Assembly (NCBI GenBank): GCA_021234155.1 | Contig: JAJEKV010000039.1 | Coordinates: 12,090,840-12,154,839, forward strand | From: Isoetes taiwanensis | Lineage: Eukaryota; Streptophyta; Lycopodiopsida; Isoetales; Isoetaceae | Direction of reading: 5' to 3' | Length of the DNA: 64,000 nt | Shown: piece after piece, positions 47,395 through 58,025 of the stretch | How positions within the stretch are numbered: the stretch's first letter is position 1 | Layout: each line of letters starts with the position of its first letter | Notes under the pieces: generated by a model | What the model was told of the DNA's origin: nothing | Databases searched by the model: none | What the model saw: only the letters and a program-made list of their open reading frames with translations | Position numbers and translations under genes: made by a program

Positions 47395-47462
47395 GCCATA
47401 GTAAATTATAAATGATTAGTTAGTTCATTCTTACTGGTTAGTTTTCCAACAAGGGTGGCTTC

Positions 47463-47540
47463 AACGTAGCATAGTGGAAGAGCAATTGCAGTTATCTAGC
47501 ATGCGAAACTACTAGGATATGATGGGTTTAAATCCCCTAA
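47463..47540 (+). other. tRNA-like Pol III promoter, possible SINE head
   Basis: TAGCATAGTGG (47467-47477) fits the A-box consensus and GGGTTTAAATCCC (47524-47536) is a one-base variant of the B box, at normal spacing. A second B-box-like GGGTTCAAATCCCC lies at about 47040-47054 without a clear A box. This looks like the head of a tRNA-derived SINE inside the 2.7 kb insertion; the cloverleaf is not convincing enough to call a tRNA gene. Confidence 0.4.
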
Positions 47541-47721
47541 GATAAGGTGTGGTAACATCAAATTTGAAGAGGCATAATTAAATTACATTATCCTATAATA
47601 TTATACTTATTCGGGCTTCTTTCTGATTTCCTTTATTTTTGTTATAATGTTAAATATTAGATTTCACATATCTCGCTACATGTTTTGCATGTTTTACATG
47701 TTTTTTACGTATGTTTTTTTT

Positions 47722-48231
47722 CGGGCCCGAAGGGCCCAAAATTTTTTTTGGTATAACAACCAATACATAACTACCATTAACATTAATGAACACAACCATT
47801 GGGTTTAATATATTTAAATTAAAATCCCCCTTAAACCCCCTTTGGTTTGGGTGCTTATTCACACAGGGGGTGGCGTAGGGCGTGAGAGCCCTTGTGATTA
47901 TATTTTCCACGAGAGCCCTTGTGATTATATTTTCCACGTATAAAACCAACACCATATAGTATTTTGCTTAAAATCTTATAGTATTTTGCATATGTTGTTA
48001 TCACGGTATACCAATTTTGTGTACTTGCATACCCCACAAGCGAGGAACTTTACGCGGTGTAGATTAAGGAATAAGGGGTGAATATGCCTATCCAACAGCT
48101 CTCGTTGCCCGGAGTCACCCCCCGTGTGAATAAGCACCCAAACCAAAGGGGGTTTAAGGGGGATTTTAATTTAAATATATTAAACCCAATGGTTGTGTTC
48201 ATTAATGTTAATGGTAGTTATGTATTGGTTG
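47722..48231. mobile_element. foldback element with ~115 bp terminal inverted repeats, copy 2
   Basis: Same family as 13631-14083. Arms 47756-47872 and 48115-48231 are near-perfect inverted copies ('acaaccaatacataactacc' outermost, 'gcttattcacac.ggggg' innermost). It is better preserved than copy 1, so more recent. The left edge again carries 'gggcccgaagggcccaaa'. It forms the right end of the 2.7 kb insertion. Inside the loop, a 27-base unit is perfectly duplicated at 47884-47937. Confidence 0.8.
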
Positions 48232-48919
48232 TGAATATGTCATAATGCAACTTTGCTATTTATGCTTGCCAAGTAATGTGTTATTATTGTTATTGCCAAA
48301 TCGTAGGTTTGGAATCGAACATGGTGCAATGCTTGCTCAACAATGGAGTTTTTGGCGAGACTTGGTTCCTAAAAAACCTATAGTGTGGCCCATGCCCACC
48401 AGCCTAGCAGTTTTTGGAATGGATGCATTTAAAACATTTGAGGCTGGAAACCAAATTTGAGTTGATAACATGTGCGCACGACCAGTAATTTTAAATGTCA
48501 ATCTCTCATGCATAGCTTAACTAACCATTATGACTTTCTTATGTTACTATACTTGCTAAGTAATATGTTATTATTGTTATTGCCAAATCATAGATTCGAA
48601 ATAGACCATAGTGCATTGCTTGCTCAGCAATGGATTTTTATCGGTCTAAAGTAATGGGGACAATCGTTGTTACTTATTATCAAAGTTTAAGTCCATATCT
48701 ACATTAACTCCCACTCTTCATTTTTTTGAATAAGGTCATTCAATTGTAGAATACAATTACATACGGAGGGCACAACCCTTCAATATTATCGCCAGACTGT
48801 AGGTTTGGAGGATAGCATTACATAACAACGGCATAACTGTTTAATCTCATGGGTGCAGCTCTTGAACATGATTAGGGCCATGAATCTTGGTTGTTACAGT
48901 AATCTCTAAATCTTACTTG

Positions 48920-49119
48920 CTAAAACCAAACAAGTGTATGGATGCCTTCAAAAAAATTACCTTCTGTTTCCACTGAGAGAATTTTCACCTCTTCTTCTAC
49001 ATTTTCTTCATTACCTTTCCCATTAATTTCTTCTTCATAATGTGGAGATGCTTCTGCAATGTTTAATTTGCTTACATGTCCATTTGATGCAGTGAGAACA
49101 TAGGCTGCTGAAACATCAT
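48920..49119 (-). CDS. RING-like gene, C-terminal exon
   Basis: After a TTAG acceptor (49120-49123) the frame continues from the previous exon in phase (split Asp codon) and reads 'VSAAYVLTASNGHVSKLN', then a Glu-rich segment ('GNEENVEEEVKILSVE'), to a stop at 48920. The acidic tail has no recognised domain. It belongs with 49189-49310 and 49370-49927. A possible variant ends further upstream if the intron is retained. Confidence 0.6.
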
Positions 49120-49188
49120 CTAACACATTAAGCAATGGATTAGTACATAAAGTTATCAAGTGCTTTTGTTATAAATAATGTCGGTTAC

Positions 49189-49310
49189 CATCTGGAGAAC
49201 ATCCCGGCTGCACATGTGAGGTAGATCTATCAACACCAAGTGCTCTAACCCAGGTTTCAGACATTGCATGGCCGCAATCAACTTGGCAGCATATATTATC
49301 ATTTTTAAAA
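49189..49310 (-). CDS. RING-like gene, exon carrying the second metal-binding half
   Basis: Bounded by an AG acceptor at 49311 and a GTAACC donor at 49188. In phase with the upstream exon (split Ser codon) it reads 'FKNDNICCQVDCGHAMSETW' and then 'VRALGVDRSTSH'. The C-C-x3-D-C-G-H cluster completes the metal-ligand set begun in the previous exon (CPFC ... CNHxYHxxC). Phase agreement at both junctions is good evidence that the model is real. Confidence 0.65.
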
Positions 49311-49369
49311 CTCATAGATAACGTTAGTAATAATAGAAGCAATCATGTCAAGTTCAAAGGTCACCATAC

Positions 49370-49927
49370 CTTATCAAGGAAACCAAACATTGTAAGTGAT
49401 ATTTGTGATTGCACTCCGCTAACAGTATTGGTAAGGGTTTGCCATCAAACAACAAAACTCTTCCACAAAATGGGCAAATGTCTGGATTAGCCTCAATGCA
49501 TGCATTTGAAGGTAAGTTTGGCAATTGGGGATCTAATGATATCCCCCTCTTCAGTGTTTGGCAACCTGATTGCAACCTTTTCAAGCAGGGTTGCAAAACA
49601 GACAGTTCCTCAAGATCAGTCTTTCTTGAATTCTCTAAACCTAGAAGCTCATCATTTGAACATAACAAATCTGGAATTAAGCAGGCCATCTCTTGTTCCC
49701 TCAAATTTATAACTGCTATAACTCCAGCACTAGCTTCTTTTGTCATATCCTTCATCAAAGCAAACCATTTCTGCCTCTCTTCGTCAAAAGCTTCTTTTTT
49801 CTCTCTCACTGACTTGCATGCATTATTTAGTTCTCTGCATCTGTCATGGATAAACTGATCCTTGATTCTATTTTTTTCAACTCAATCTCTGTTGATTCCA
49901 TCCATTCATGCATAATCTTGTGTGTAC
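49370..49927 (-). CDS. RING-like gene, coiled-coil plus first zinc-binding half
   Basis: I do not recognise the family by name. The exon starts after an ATAG acceptor at 49928 and ends at a GTATGG donor (49364-49369). It encodes 'HEWMESTEIELKK', then a charged coiled-coil ('REKKEAFDEERQKWFALMKD'), a Leu-rich linker, and near the end 'CPFCGRVLLFDGKPLPILLA' followed by 'ECNHKYHLQCL'. CPFC plus CNHxYHxxC is a RING-type half-site, so ubiquitin or SUMO ligase activity is possible but not shown. A single-base shift in a poly-A run near 49870 separates the two halves of the coiled coil; it is either a mutation or a sequencing slip. The 5' junction is not in phase with the 36-base exon at 50737, so one exon may be missing from my model. 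Confidence 0.6.
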
Positions 49928-50045
49928 CTATCACATGCAACACACATTTATCAGCATATTTGGATACAAATGATACTAATTCATGACCATACTAAATGTA
50001 AGGAAAACAGGTAACTACAATCCACAGTACATACATGAGACAAAG

Positions 50046-50215
50046 CATATCTCAGGCTACAAACTATGAAACAACATATCTCAAGCTACAAACTATAGCA
50101 ACATACTATGAAACAAAGCATATCTCAGGCTACAAACTATAAAACAGCATATCTCAGGCTACAAACTATAGCAACATACTATGAAACAAATCATATCTCA
50201 GGTTACAAACTATAG
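50046..50215 (+). repeat. intronic minisatellite of ~24 bp units
   Basis: 'catatctcaggctacaaact' occurs five times with variants, some copies separated by 'atagcaacatactatgaaac', giving a higher-order period of about 80. It lies in the presumed large intron of the RING-like gene. Related 'ggctacaaac' words continue to about 50370. Confidence 0.85.
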
Positions 50216-50736
50216 CAACTATCTAACTATCTGCAAGACATCTTTAACTACAAACTATAAACTACACTATATAAACTTTCGAGCTACATAATGTAAGACA
50301 AAGTACAACTCAACTAATACACACAATCGAGCCACAAACCATAATTTAGGCTACAAACCATGAAGCATACATAAAACCATAATTTAGGGCTATAACCAAC
50401 ACCTCAGTAGCATGAAAAGAACATTGAACTTGGAGTCACCATATCAAACCATAATTTAGAGCTACAAACTAGCAAACATTTCATGCAATCACCACACCAA
50501 ACCATACACAAACCCGAACAAGCTACAAACCACAAGCAATTTATGTGGGTTTGTAATCTCACTATTCTCGTGACAATACAAATCACAAACAACATGGAGC
50601 ATACAAAATAATCTAAGACCTATTTGCTATCTAAAAATGGTGAATACCTCAGGCAACAACAACAAGCAGCATGCTTAATTGTATCCAAATTATACACTTT
50701 AAGTAATTCATTGTGAAAAAATAGAGAAACACTTAC

Positions 50737-50772
50737 TTGAAACCACGTCAATTCCAATTTGGCTAGGAATTG
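50737..50772 (-). CDS. RING-like gene, 36-base micro-exon
   Basis: Flanked by CACGTGCAG (acceptor) and GTAAGTG (a strong donor), 36 bases, phase 0, reading 'QFLAKLELTWFQ'. The previous exon (50847-51332) also ends in phase 0, which supports joining them. Confidence 0.5.
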
Positions 50773-50846
50773 CTGCACGTGTAAGATAATTAGTGGTTGT
50801 ATGATCTTAAACAAACTCAAGGTAAAAGATGTGAAGAAGGGATTAC

Positions 50847-51332
50847 CACTTTTTTTGTTGCAGACTTTTTTTTCTCATTTAGAAGTGACATTAAGTCGTG
50901 ATCCCACTGATAATTGAGTGCTCGCATGATTCTTCTCATGTAACCTATTCTCGGAAAAACTGTCCTTGAATTCTCATGTGACCTTGAATTTTCAGCTGCA
51001 TGTGCTTGAAAAGATAACCAATTTATTTGTTTCCCCTTCATCTCTTGAAGAAAATAAGCAACAGCAAAGGTTTGTGAAATTAGACCTCCCTGAGCATGTT
51101 GTCTATCAACATACACTTTCCTATAAAGATTCATGAACTCATTCCTCTTTGATAATTGGAGGTTCCTCAATTTGTAACAAGACTTAACCTTGTCTCCCCA
51201 AAATCGGTTTATTTCATTCTGTTTATCAAACTTCTTTTCCCCCTTATATGGATCTGTATATGACAATCCATCTGAGCTTAGTTCCTTTGAAGCTGTCTTT
51301 TCACTACCACCCATGATTATTTTCTCCACCAT
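50847..51332 (-). CDS. RING-like gene, N-terminal exon
   Basis: Starts at an ATG at 51332 and runs 162 codons to a GTAATC donor at 50841-50846. It is Lys/Glu-rich, with 'GDKVKSCYKLRNLQLSKRNE' near residues 46-65 and 'SHENSRTVFPRIGYMRRIMR' near 118-137; no named domain. The joining with the RING exons rests on strand, order, phase with the micro-exon and the absence of another gene between. The upstream region 51333-51800 is a candidate 5' flank; 'cccactttttcccacttttt' there is a small duplication. Confidence 0.55.
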
Positions 51333-51339
51333 TCACTTC

Positions 51340-53100
51340 TTTAGTCTACAAATCGTTGACCTACAATAATAAATCTCGATTCCTTTCATGATCTAGAAAA
51401 AAACTAAACCCGGCTAGGGCATGAACAGCTTGCTGCCTTCCTTGAATTAGCCTCTCTCCTGTTATTCTTGACAAGCAACAAGATACTTTCTGTGAGCCGA
51501 GAATGTCATTTTGCTTTTACATAACATAATTTGGAGATGTAAACTTGCCTTCCGTCCCTGATTGAATGAATATGGAAGAGCTTCTCCGGAGGTGAATTTG
51601 CATCGAAACGAAATTGGGAATTTTGAAAAAATTTCAAAAAAATCGTTTCTTCCCACTTTTTCCCACTTTTTTTCGTAAAGAATCCATTTTTGGAGGTATC
51701 CAAAAATGGAATTTCTTTCAAAGCATTAATAGCTCGTATTTCAAATTTTGAGGGCATTATTACTACAATTTTCAACTTCATTTTGTGGTTTCAAAATGCA
51801 CATTTTTGTGCCACCTTATCATGCATCAACCCTTGAGAGCGAGCCCAAGTCTTGGAATGTGTTATTTCAAGTATCGATGTGATATCCATTGCTGGAATTA
51901 ATAGCTTATGAATACATGTGGGTGTAAACATGACAGAGGCCATGATTGCTCTATGTAGTATCATCATGTCTTTCAAGTCTTTGGTAGAAGATATAGGCAA
52001 GATTATATGGACATGCATGTCAACTAGTAAGATATTTCTTCCTTCGCCAATGGTGGCACGTCTTGCGTCCTACATTCTACAGGTCTCCACCGTCAGGGAG
52101 TCCCTTAAAGCACAGGGAATTTGAGCGCCCAAATAGGGCCTCTCAACGCCTACTACAAGGGTTTTTCCTCCCACATGGGGGGTTTTTTCATCCCAGTGGT
52201 AGAGACACATTGTACAGGATTTCTGTGGTTTTCTTTTGTGTTTGGAAACTTTCCGCTATATTGTAAAACCGTCTCATAGACCAATTGGCCTCCGTGGACG
52301 TTAAAATATACTTCCTTCCTTCCTTCCTTCCTTCCGTCCTTCATTGCACCTTGCAAAGATTGTTTAACAATGGACAATTATGATGTTGCTTAGAACAAGG
52401 TAAAGAAAATAAAAAAGAGACGTCTATCTATTTTGAAACTACAAAAAAAAAAAAAAACCAGATAATTTGCTCAACACCTTGAAATGTTGACTCAGAATGC
52501 AAACAAAGATAAACCACATAATTTGCTCAACTGTGCTCAAAAACGCGTTGAAAGAGAGATGCATGGGCATTTATTTAACCTCCCAACAGATGGATGCAAG
52601 AAGTTACAGGTAGATAATCCGGGCACTTTGTTCAAATTCATGTAGCTCATAGCTTAAATAGTTATGGGTGGATAGGTGGGGGACTTTAGTGGGGACTTTG
52701 TTCAATTCCATATGATTCATAGCCTTTTGGAATCGATGCAAATGTTTGACATCAATTTCATCTTTTAACTTGCATATAGGAGGAAAGAGGGCAAGCCTTC
52801 CTTCTATAAAATCCTTATGTGTTCCTTGCATAAAATCCTTACATGAATCCATCTATGAAGAGAAATGTTCGCTGCGGCCTTGGCCGCCGCGATAAATTTC
52901 TTGTATGATATTGAAGAGGTATGCTTACTTCATTGATTTGGTTGTAATGTTTGTGGTAGGAATCATTGTAGTGGGGTTCAAGAGCTTGGATTAAGCATTG
53001 CTGTTGTCTTGATTTTAGCATTATACATATGCTTTACACAATAACTTGTTGGACATAATTCAGATATTGGTGCACGCATGGACCTCAAGACAAAACATTA
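51340..53100. other. intergenic region with (CTTC)n microsatellite
   Basis: No gene is supported. A (CTTC)n run sits at about 52311-52335. A poly-A run lies near 52442-52456. A minus-strand 75-codon frame at 51791-52018 shows no family signature. Confidence 0.5.
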
Positions 53101-53109
53101 AACAATCAT

Positions 53110-54240
53110 GTGGTTGAAGATGGACCGTGTCCACTAGGCAGGCATAGGAAAAGGGTTGAGAGGGGAGAGGATGTACGTAGGGGCTGCCAGTGTCATTTCA
53201 CAATTAACCAACTCTATCTTCTTGTAGATTGCTCTCATGTAACTTATTATGGGTTTGATCATAAGAATCTCCAAGGTTTGTCCTGCCATGGTAAGTTAAT
53301 TGACCGAGAGAAAGGAATCAAGTTCAATTTGACACCTTGGATCTCCCAAGAAATGAAAGAATGGATTAGAGAAAAGCTTGTGCATTGGCACACACTATAT
53401 AATGTCATGAATATGCAGGAGGAGAGATGGAGATTGAAGCTTGATGTGCATAGAAGGGAAAGTGTGGATGACACACTCAATATCAGGGATGCTTACAATA
53501 CTGAAAGCACATGGTTTGTATGTAACACGTAGAAGGTACATGAAGACCTTCCTACCAGCATCAACATGTGGTTGCAGCAACATCAAGAATCTGTATTCCT
53601 CTATCAACAAGGGAACTTATTTCAATGGGGAGTTATGACTCCAATTCAAAGAGAGAATATGTTGAGGTTTGGGAAAAATAGAGCAATCCACATGGACTCG
53701 ACTTTGAAAACTAATGACAAGAGGTGCTCCTTCTCTGACAGTTATTGTAGATCTAACTTCTAATTTGATCTCATTTTATGTCACTTGTATGCGTACAAAT
53801 TCTACCTTTTCACACTTATCGCATTCGATGACCATTGCAATGGTTTTCCATTGGCTTATGTTCTAACCAATTCTCAAAAGACTAGACCTATAACAATGTG
53901 GCTGCAAGCTCTAAAGAATAACTTGTGCAAGGATGATTCTAATTGGCATCCTTCTTGCATCATTAATGATGATGATCATGCTGAAATCAAGGTCGTGAAG
54001 AATGTAAGTTGCTCTTCCTTCCATCTTCCTTTCATCTTCTTGTGGACTAACCTTGCGTGTTTCTATAGGTTTTCCCAAGTGTGCCCGTCCAAATTTGCAT
54101 TTGGCACGTGAGAAGAGCATGAATTAAGTGGCCATGCAAGAATGTAAGAAACAAGGTGGCAAGGAATGAAATGTTCAAAGAACTTGGGAATATTATGTAC
54201 AGGATAGAGGGTCCAAGAGCAGACAATGTATATGGTGAGG
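53110..54240 (+). pseudogene. MULE-type transposase remnant
   Basis: MULE transposases cut and paste DNA and are related to plant FAR1/FHY3 regulators. In order: 'GCQCHFTINQLYLLVDCSHV' and 'CHG' (53183-53296), a zinc-binding N-terminal DNA-binding domain; 'GVMTPIQREN' (53627); 'HMDSTLKTND' (53692), containing the first catalytic Asp; 'FTLIAFDDHCNGFPLAYVLT' (53806); 'WLQALKNN' and 'IINDDDHAEIK' (about 53900-53990), containing the second Asp; then in another frame 'FPSVPVQICIWHVRRA' (54068-54116). Stops at 53530 and 53760 and frame changes break it, and the C-terminal SWIM finger is missing because repeat arm 54258 begins there. An intron-like GTAAGT at 54003 with TATAG at 54068 fits a spliced ancestor. 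Confidence 0.85.
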
Positions 54241-54257
54241 AGTATAGGGAAGTTTTC

Positions 54258-55223
54258 GCCTAGCTCAAGTTTGGCACCTAAATTGCCTTGCCATGGCCAT
54301 GGTTCTTTATAAGCATTAAAACTTTCAAACTAATTATTCCAAATTTTTAGAACCATGCCCGAAGTTTTTATAACTCAAAATATTGGAATGTTCGGGGTTT
54401 ATACCATGGAAATACGGGAACCGTATCCTGCCATTCTGAGGAAAATATGGCTGACGAACCCTAAACTTGAAATCTGCTTGAATCACGCTAGATGTTGATC
54501 CTTGAACCCTGTAACCTACCTATTCTTGGATTCCCATGCATGAGGAGTTCATTAAGCCTAAATTTAAGTCTTAAGATGCCGGATCTAAAATTTTGAAACC
54601 TATATACCAGGGAATCAACTACAACAAGTTTTTTGAAGGCCTAGACACAATTTCGAAGTGCCATTGATATGCTGAACATGGTCTACAGTGATTTTGAGAC
54701 TATCTGTGTATTCCTTAGCTTGAATCTAATTTTTGAAGATGAAAAAGTCTCCTTATATTATGTTCCAGTGCTTTTTATTGTGTTTATGACCTAAATGACA
54801 TGAACACAGCTATATTGTGATTATTTGACTATGACATCAATAAAATTCCCTACTAAGTATGAAAAAGAATGATCTGATATCATTCTATATTTTTTCAATC
54901 CAAAATAATAGTAAAAGTTTTTGCACCTCATATCAAAATTTGATAGACTACCACTATTTCTAGTAGTATTGAGCACCTGTATGCTTTGAAATCATTCAAA
55001 AAACTATTGCAAATTCAAGTTGCAAAATTCATGCAACAAAACTAGATTGTTTTTGTAAAATCGGTGTACAAAAAATAGTTCTGAAGATCCAAAGTGCAAT
55101 TTGATCATTTGCCCCTCTTCGGGCCAAAATTTTGCACCTCTTGGTTTTTGAAGTTCCCAAAAGTTCAATCCAAGACTCAAATTCTTGATTTTTGGTCATT
55201 GTTTTGCCCTTTGACCTTCGTTG
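54258..55223 (-). repeat. arm 2 of the ~1 kb inverted repeat pair
   Basis: Inverted copy of 18753-19726 (see anchors there). Its left edge abuts the truncated MULE transposase, so the repeat has inserted into, or been left beside, that element. It is non-coding. Confidence 0.85.
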
Positions 55224-56020
55224 ACCAAAAATTGACCTAAGTTTGAGCCTGAATACCTCCAGATCTGAGCTCTGACTTTGGAAAGGATTTTTTTTTTCCT
55301 TTGATTTTTTCCCTGCCAGAGTGAGCAATCAAATCATTAAAACCAATTCAACTTTGCAAGCTATACCTTCGGTTTATATTTTTAAATGTTGTTGTGTTGT
55401 TCTCGAACATTGAGATGTTTTGTGGGACGAGTTGCTATAGCTTCCCACTTGTCTGGGCTTCTTGGTTTGTGTGATGATGTTGCTTTTGTCGAGGAGCCAG
55501 TTGTCCCAATATACAATCAAGGGAATGCTCTTGCAATTCTATATCTCTAAACAGATAAACACCACACATACAATGAGCCTTGCACTGACCCACTTCTACA
55601 AGAATATAGCCATTGTTGTTTTAGCAAAACAGACATACAGATTTGCACTCTCCTACATGTTATTAGTGATTGGGTCTACCTGATCCAACCTAAAGGTCGA
55701 ATTAATAGGCCACCACCACAATGGGCAGAGAAATTGGGTGTAGCATTGGGACTTCTCAGGAGGCAACTCAAATATGCCGACATCATCGCGCATATTTAGT
55801 AGTTAACTGTAGTTAACTATATAATAAATATTTTAAGCTCTAAACTGAAATTGAATTTAATGACTTCGTTTGGATTGCTCGAAGGGGCAACATTGGTTTG
55901 AGTTGACACTATAGAACATTCTAAAGCAAAGTCCATATCATAGGATATAACTTTCAACCATAATGAGTGCGAGAGCAGGAATCCACTAAATTACGACACG
56001 TATAATGCATTATCTATTTG
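55224..56020. other. unassigned stretch
   Basis: No supported gene. Plus-strand frames between 55400 and 55700 contain 'EEPVVPIYNQGNALAI', faintly like a retroelement RNase H, but no second motif follows. The rest is AT-rich. Confidence 0.35.
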
Positions 56021-56431
56021 AGTTCATATTCTTGCACTGCGACTCGCATGAAACCAACAACATCCCGATAGATAGGCTTTTCATTCATCTCAGCAGTTTT
56101 TTCTACAATGGTATAGGGTGGGTAGCTGCACATCGCAGGCTACCCAAAAAAACGAAAAACATAGGGAATATCCAGTTATAACACCTGGACCCCAAATAAA
56201 ATTGTGTGCTAGGCTAGCATACCTGCCGAGAGCTTATCGCCGGGATTAAAAAAACCCGCCCTTTCGGGTTTTCGAGGAAAAACCCTAGCGATAAAATCTC
56301 GGCAAGGGGCTTGGACAACGCAGGGCTGCTAAACGTTCCCACAAAAAACCCACGCTCCACAGAGAATACCGAAGTCGCGCATCACCCCTGGACCTGCACA
56401 TCACCAACAGAAAAACCAATAGAGAAAAAAT

Positions 56432-56527
56432 CTCGAAAAGCGAGGGGCTGGTCACGCGTGCCACGCGACAAAAAATAACATTTACACCTCGAAAAAGCGA
56501 GGGGCTGGTCACGCGTGCCACGCGACA
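56432..56527 (+). repeat. 40 bp tandem duplication with 56 bp period
   Basis: 'gcgaggggctggtcacgcgt' with 'gccacgcgacaa' is present at 56432-56471 and again at 56488-56527 with one inserted base, separated by 16 bases. It is GC-rich in an otherwise AT-rich setting. Confidence 0.9.
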
Positions 56528-56580
56528 ATTATAACAAATATGAACATATAAATAACAATTTTAAGGGTGGGAAGGGTGGG

Positions 56581-56668
56581 AGCCATGGATACTGCTGAGA
56601 GATGGATACGCGAATCGATGACATTCTTGCACTGTGACTCGCATGAAACCAACAACATCCCGATACCA
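56581..56668 (+). repeat. patchwork segment built of three nearby sequences
   Basis: Three consecutive pieces each have a separate near-identical copy within 0.7 kb: 'ggatactgctgagagatg' (also 56832), 'tacgcgaatcgatgacatt' (also about 56979) and 'gactcgcatgaaaccaacaa' plus 'catcccgata' (also 56041). The order here is not the order of the other copies. Template switching during repair is a possible cause. Confidence 0.75.
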
Positions 56669-56669
56669 G

Positions 56670-58025
56670 AGAACTTCAAATACTAGATCCGAGGAGAAAG
56701 ATTGAAGATTGTCCTATGCCAGACAAAAGGGCAAAGATAGAAGAGGTTAGAAAGGACATGAATGGCCAAGAAAGAGTAGCTCATGCAAGAAGAAGCCCCT
56801 CCTCCGCATGAGATCAAAGAATAGAAGCCATGGATACTGCTGAGAGATGAGAAAGCGCCGATGAAACGTCGATGAAGAACTCTGCAATAAGTAGCGATCC
56901 CCAACCTGATGAACGGCCTAAAAATGCATGCGACGCATGCAATGCATGCATGCTCGTCTTGTGCAAGAATGCCGATTCGCTACGCGAATCGATGACATTT
57001 TATGTGCATCGATCCTTTGTTCTTGAAGGACAAATCCATAGCAAAATGCAAGCTATGGCTATGCCTAGGATTAAACCTGTAAGAACGCCCAACTGGATCG
57101 TCTTCCCTGGGCTAGTAGATATACAAATCAAGCGTACAACAATCATCTAACAGATTATTTTCTTGCTGATTCAAACTACTTACCAAGCTATCAAAGCTGA
57201 ACAATACAAGGATGCTATCTTTTTTACATCTAGGCGATGGATTAGGGGCTTTTGCTTGCATTTTTCTACGTTATTGCGTGGTTGTTCTTTTGCTCTCTCC
57301 ATGGGAACATTTCTATTTTTTTGGGAAATGCTTATGTTGCATAAATCTATAGGTTTATATCGTGTTCAACACATGCCCACATAGCATCTCTCATGCTTCT
57401 CTCTCGCGGACTCTCATGCCTTGTTTTTGCATCACCAAGCTAATACTCAAAGTGTTCCTTTCCACCCTTATCTGCTCGCTCTCAAGTCACAACTTTGCTA
57501 TACCAGCCTCGCCATCATGTGTGTCTTTCCCATGGCCATATCCAAAAAAAAAACGATATCACTCGAATATTGTTTTCAACATGGTATCTGCAGATTCCAT
57601 ACCATGCCCGTGAAGAATTGAATTAAGATAGATGCACCACACTGAAGGAGAAAAGAAGTTCAAAAGTTGAAATTTTGACGTGACTTTTAGATGATGTTTT
57701 CCTGCGCATTGCAAAGCTAATACTATTTACCTTACATATATCTCACCATAGAACTAGATGAATTTTGCTAATAGAGATCCAAAAGGTATGGCAGCCAATA
57801 TAAAAGGCAAGAAAGAAGGCAAATGCTGTTGAATAATTGGAAGGGCCAGTGATATTGCTAGATCACAATATATTTATCTAGTAGAAATATAATCAATTAC
57901 AAAGACCAATGCATACGCAAAAGCAAAATACAAACTGTCACAACAATTGAGATTGTAAGCTATACCTGCAACGATAACTTATCTACACGTTTATGCCATG
58001 ACTATACATGCAATGGATATATTAA
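56670..58025. other. intergenic stretch
   Basis: No gene, RNA or element is supported here apart from the repeat copies noted at 56832 and 56979. 'gcatgcgacgcatgcaatgc' near 56927-56946 is a small run of overlapping GCATGC words. Short open frames on both strands have no family features. Confidence 0.45.

Larger units (their letters stand above)
45548..48231. mobile_element. 2.7 kb insertion with exon-like gene fragments, flanked by a 9 bp repeat
   Basis: The left arm is continuous across this point ('gaatgtgccatcataatata' region near 8500-8520). On the right the word TGAATATGT stands at both edges (45539-45547 and 48232-48240), as expected for a 9 bp target duplication typical of Mutator-like elements. 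Inside are splice-flanked, exon-like blocks: one ending at 46077 before GTAATC; 46685-46745 between CAACAG and GTCAGA; and 46894-46966 between TTGCAG and GTTTGC ('QADAIGWADVLPTSSSGGWH'). There is no transposase. The right end is a complete foldback element. A Pack-MULE-like capture of host exons is a fair reading, but no terminal inverted repeats join the two outer ends. Confidence 0.55.
40340..48870 (-). repeat. right arm of the ~6 kb inverted segmental duplication
   Basis: Inverted partner of 7480-13470; see that entry for anchors. With the insertion at 45548-48231 removed, about 5.8 kb remains against about 6.0 kb on the left (including the 379 bp insertion there). The right arm also has about 600 bases near 42216-42815 with no clear counterpart on the left. 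About 27 kb separates the arms. Confidence 0.85.

Noticed and set aside
47463-47540. Functional tRNA gene
   Set aside because: A and B boxes are present, but the acceptor and anticodon stems do not pair, so only a tRNA-like head is claimed.
55462-55683. Possible copia-like RNase H ('PIYNQGNALAI')
   Set aside because: Only one weak motif; the expected flanking motifs are absent, so I did not call a second element.
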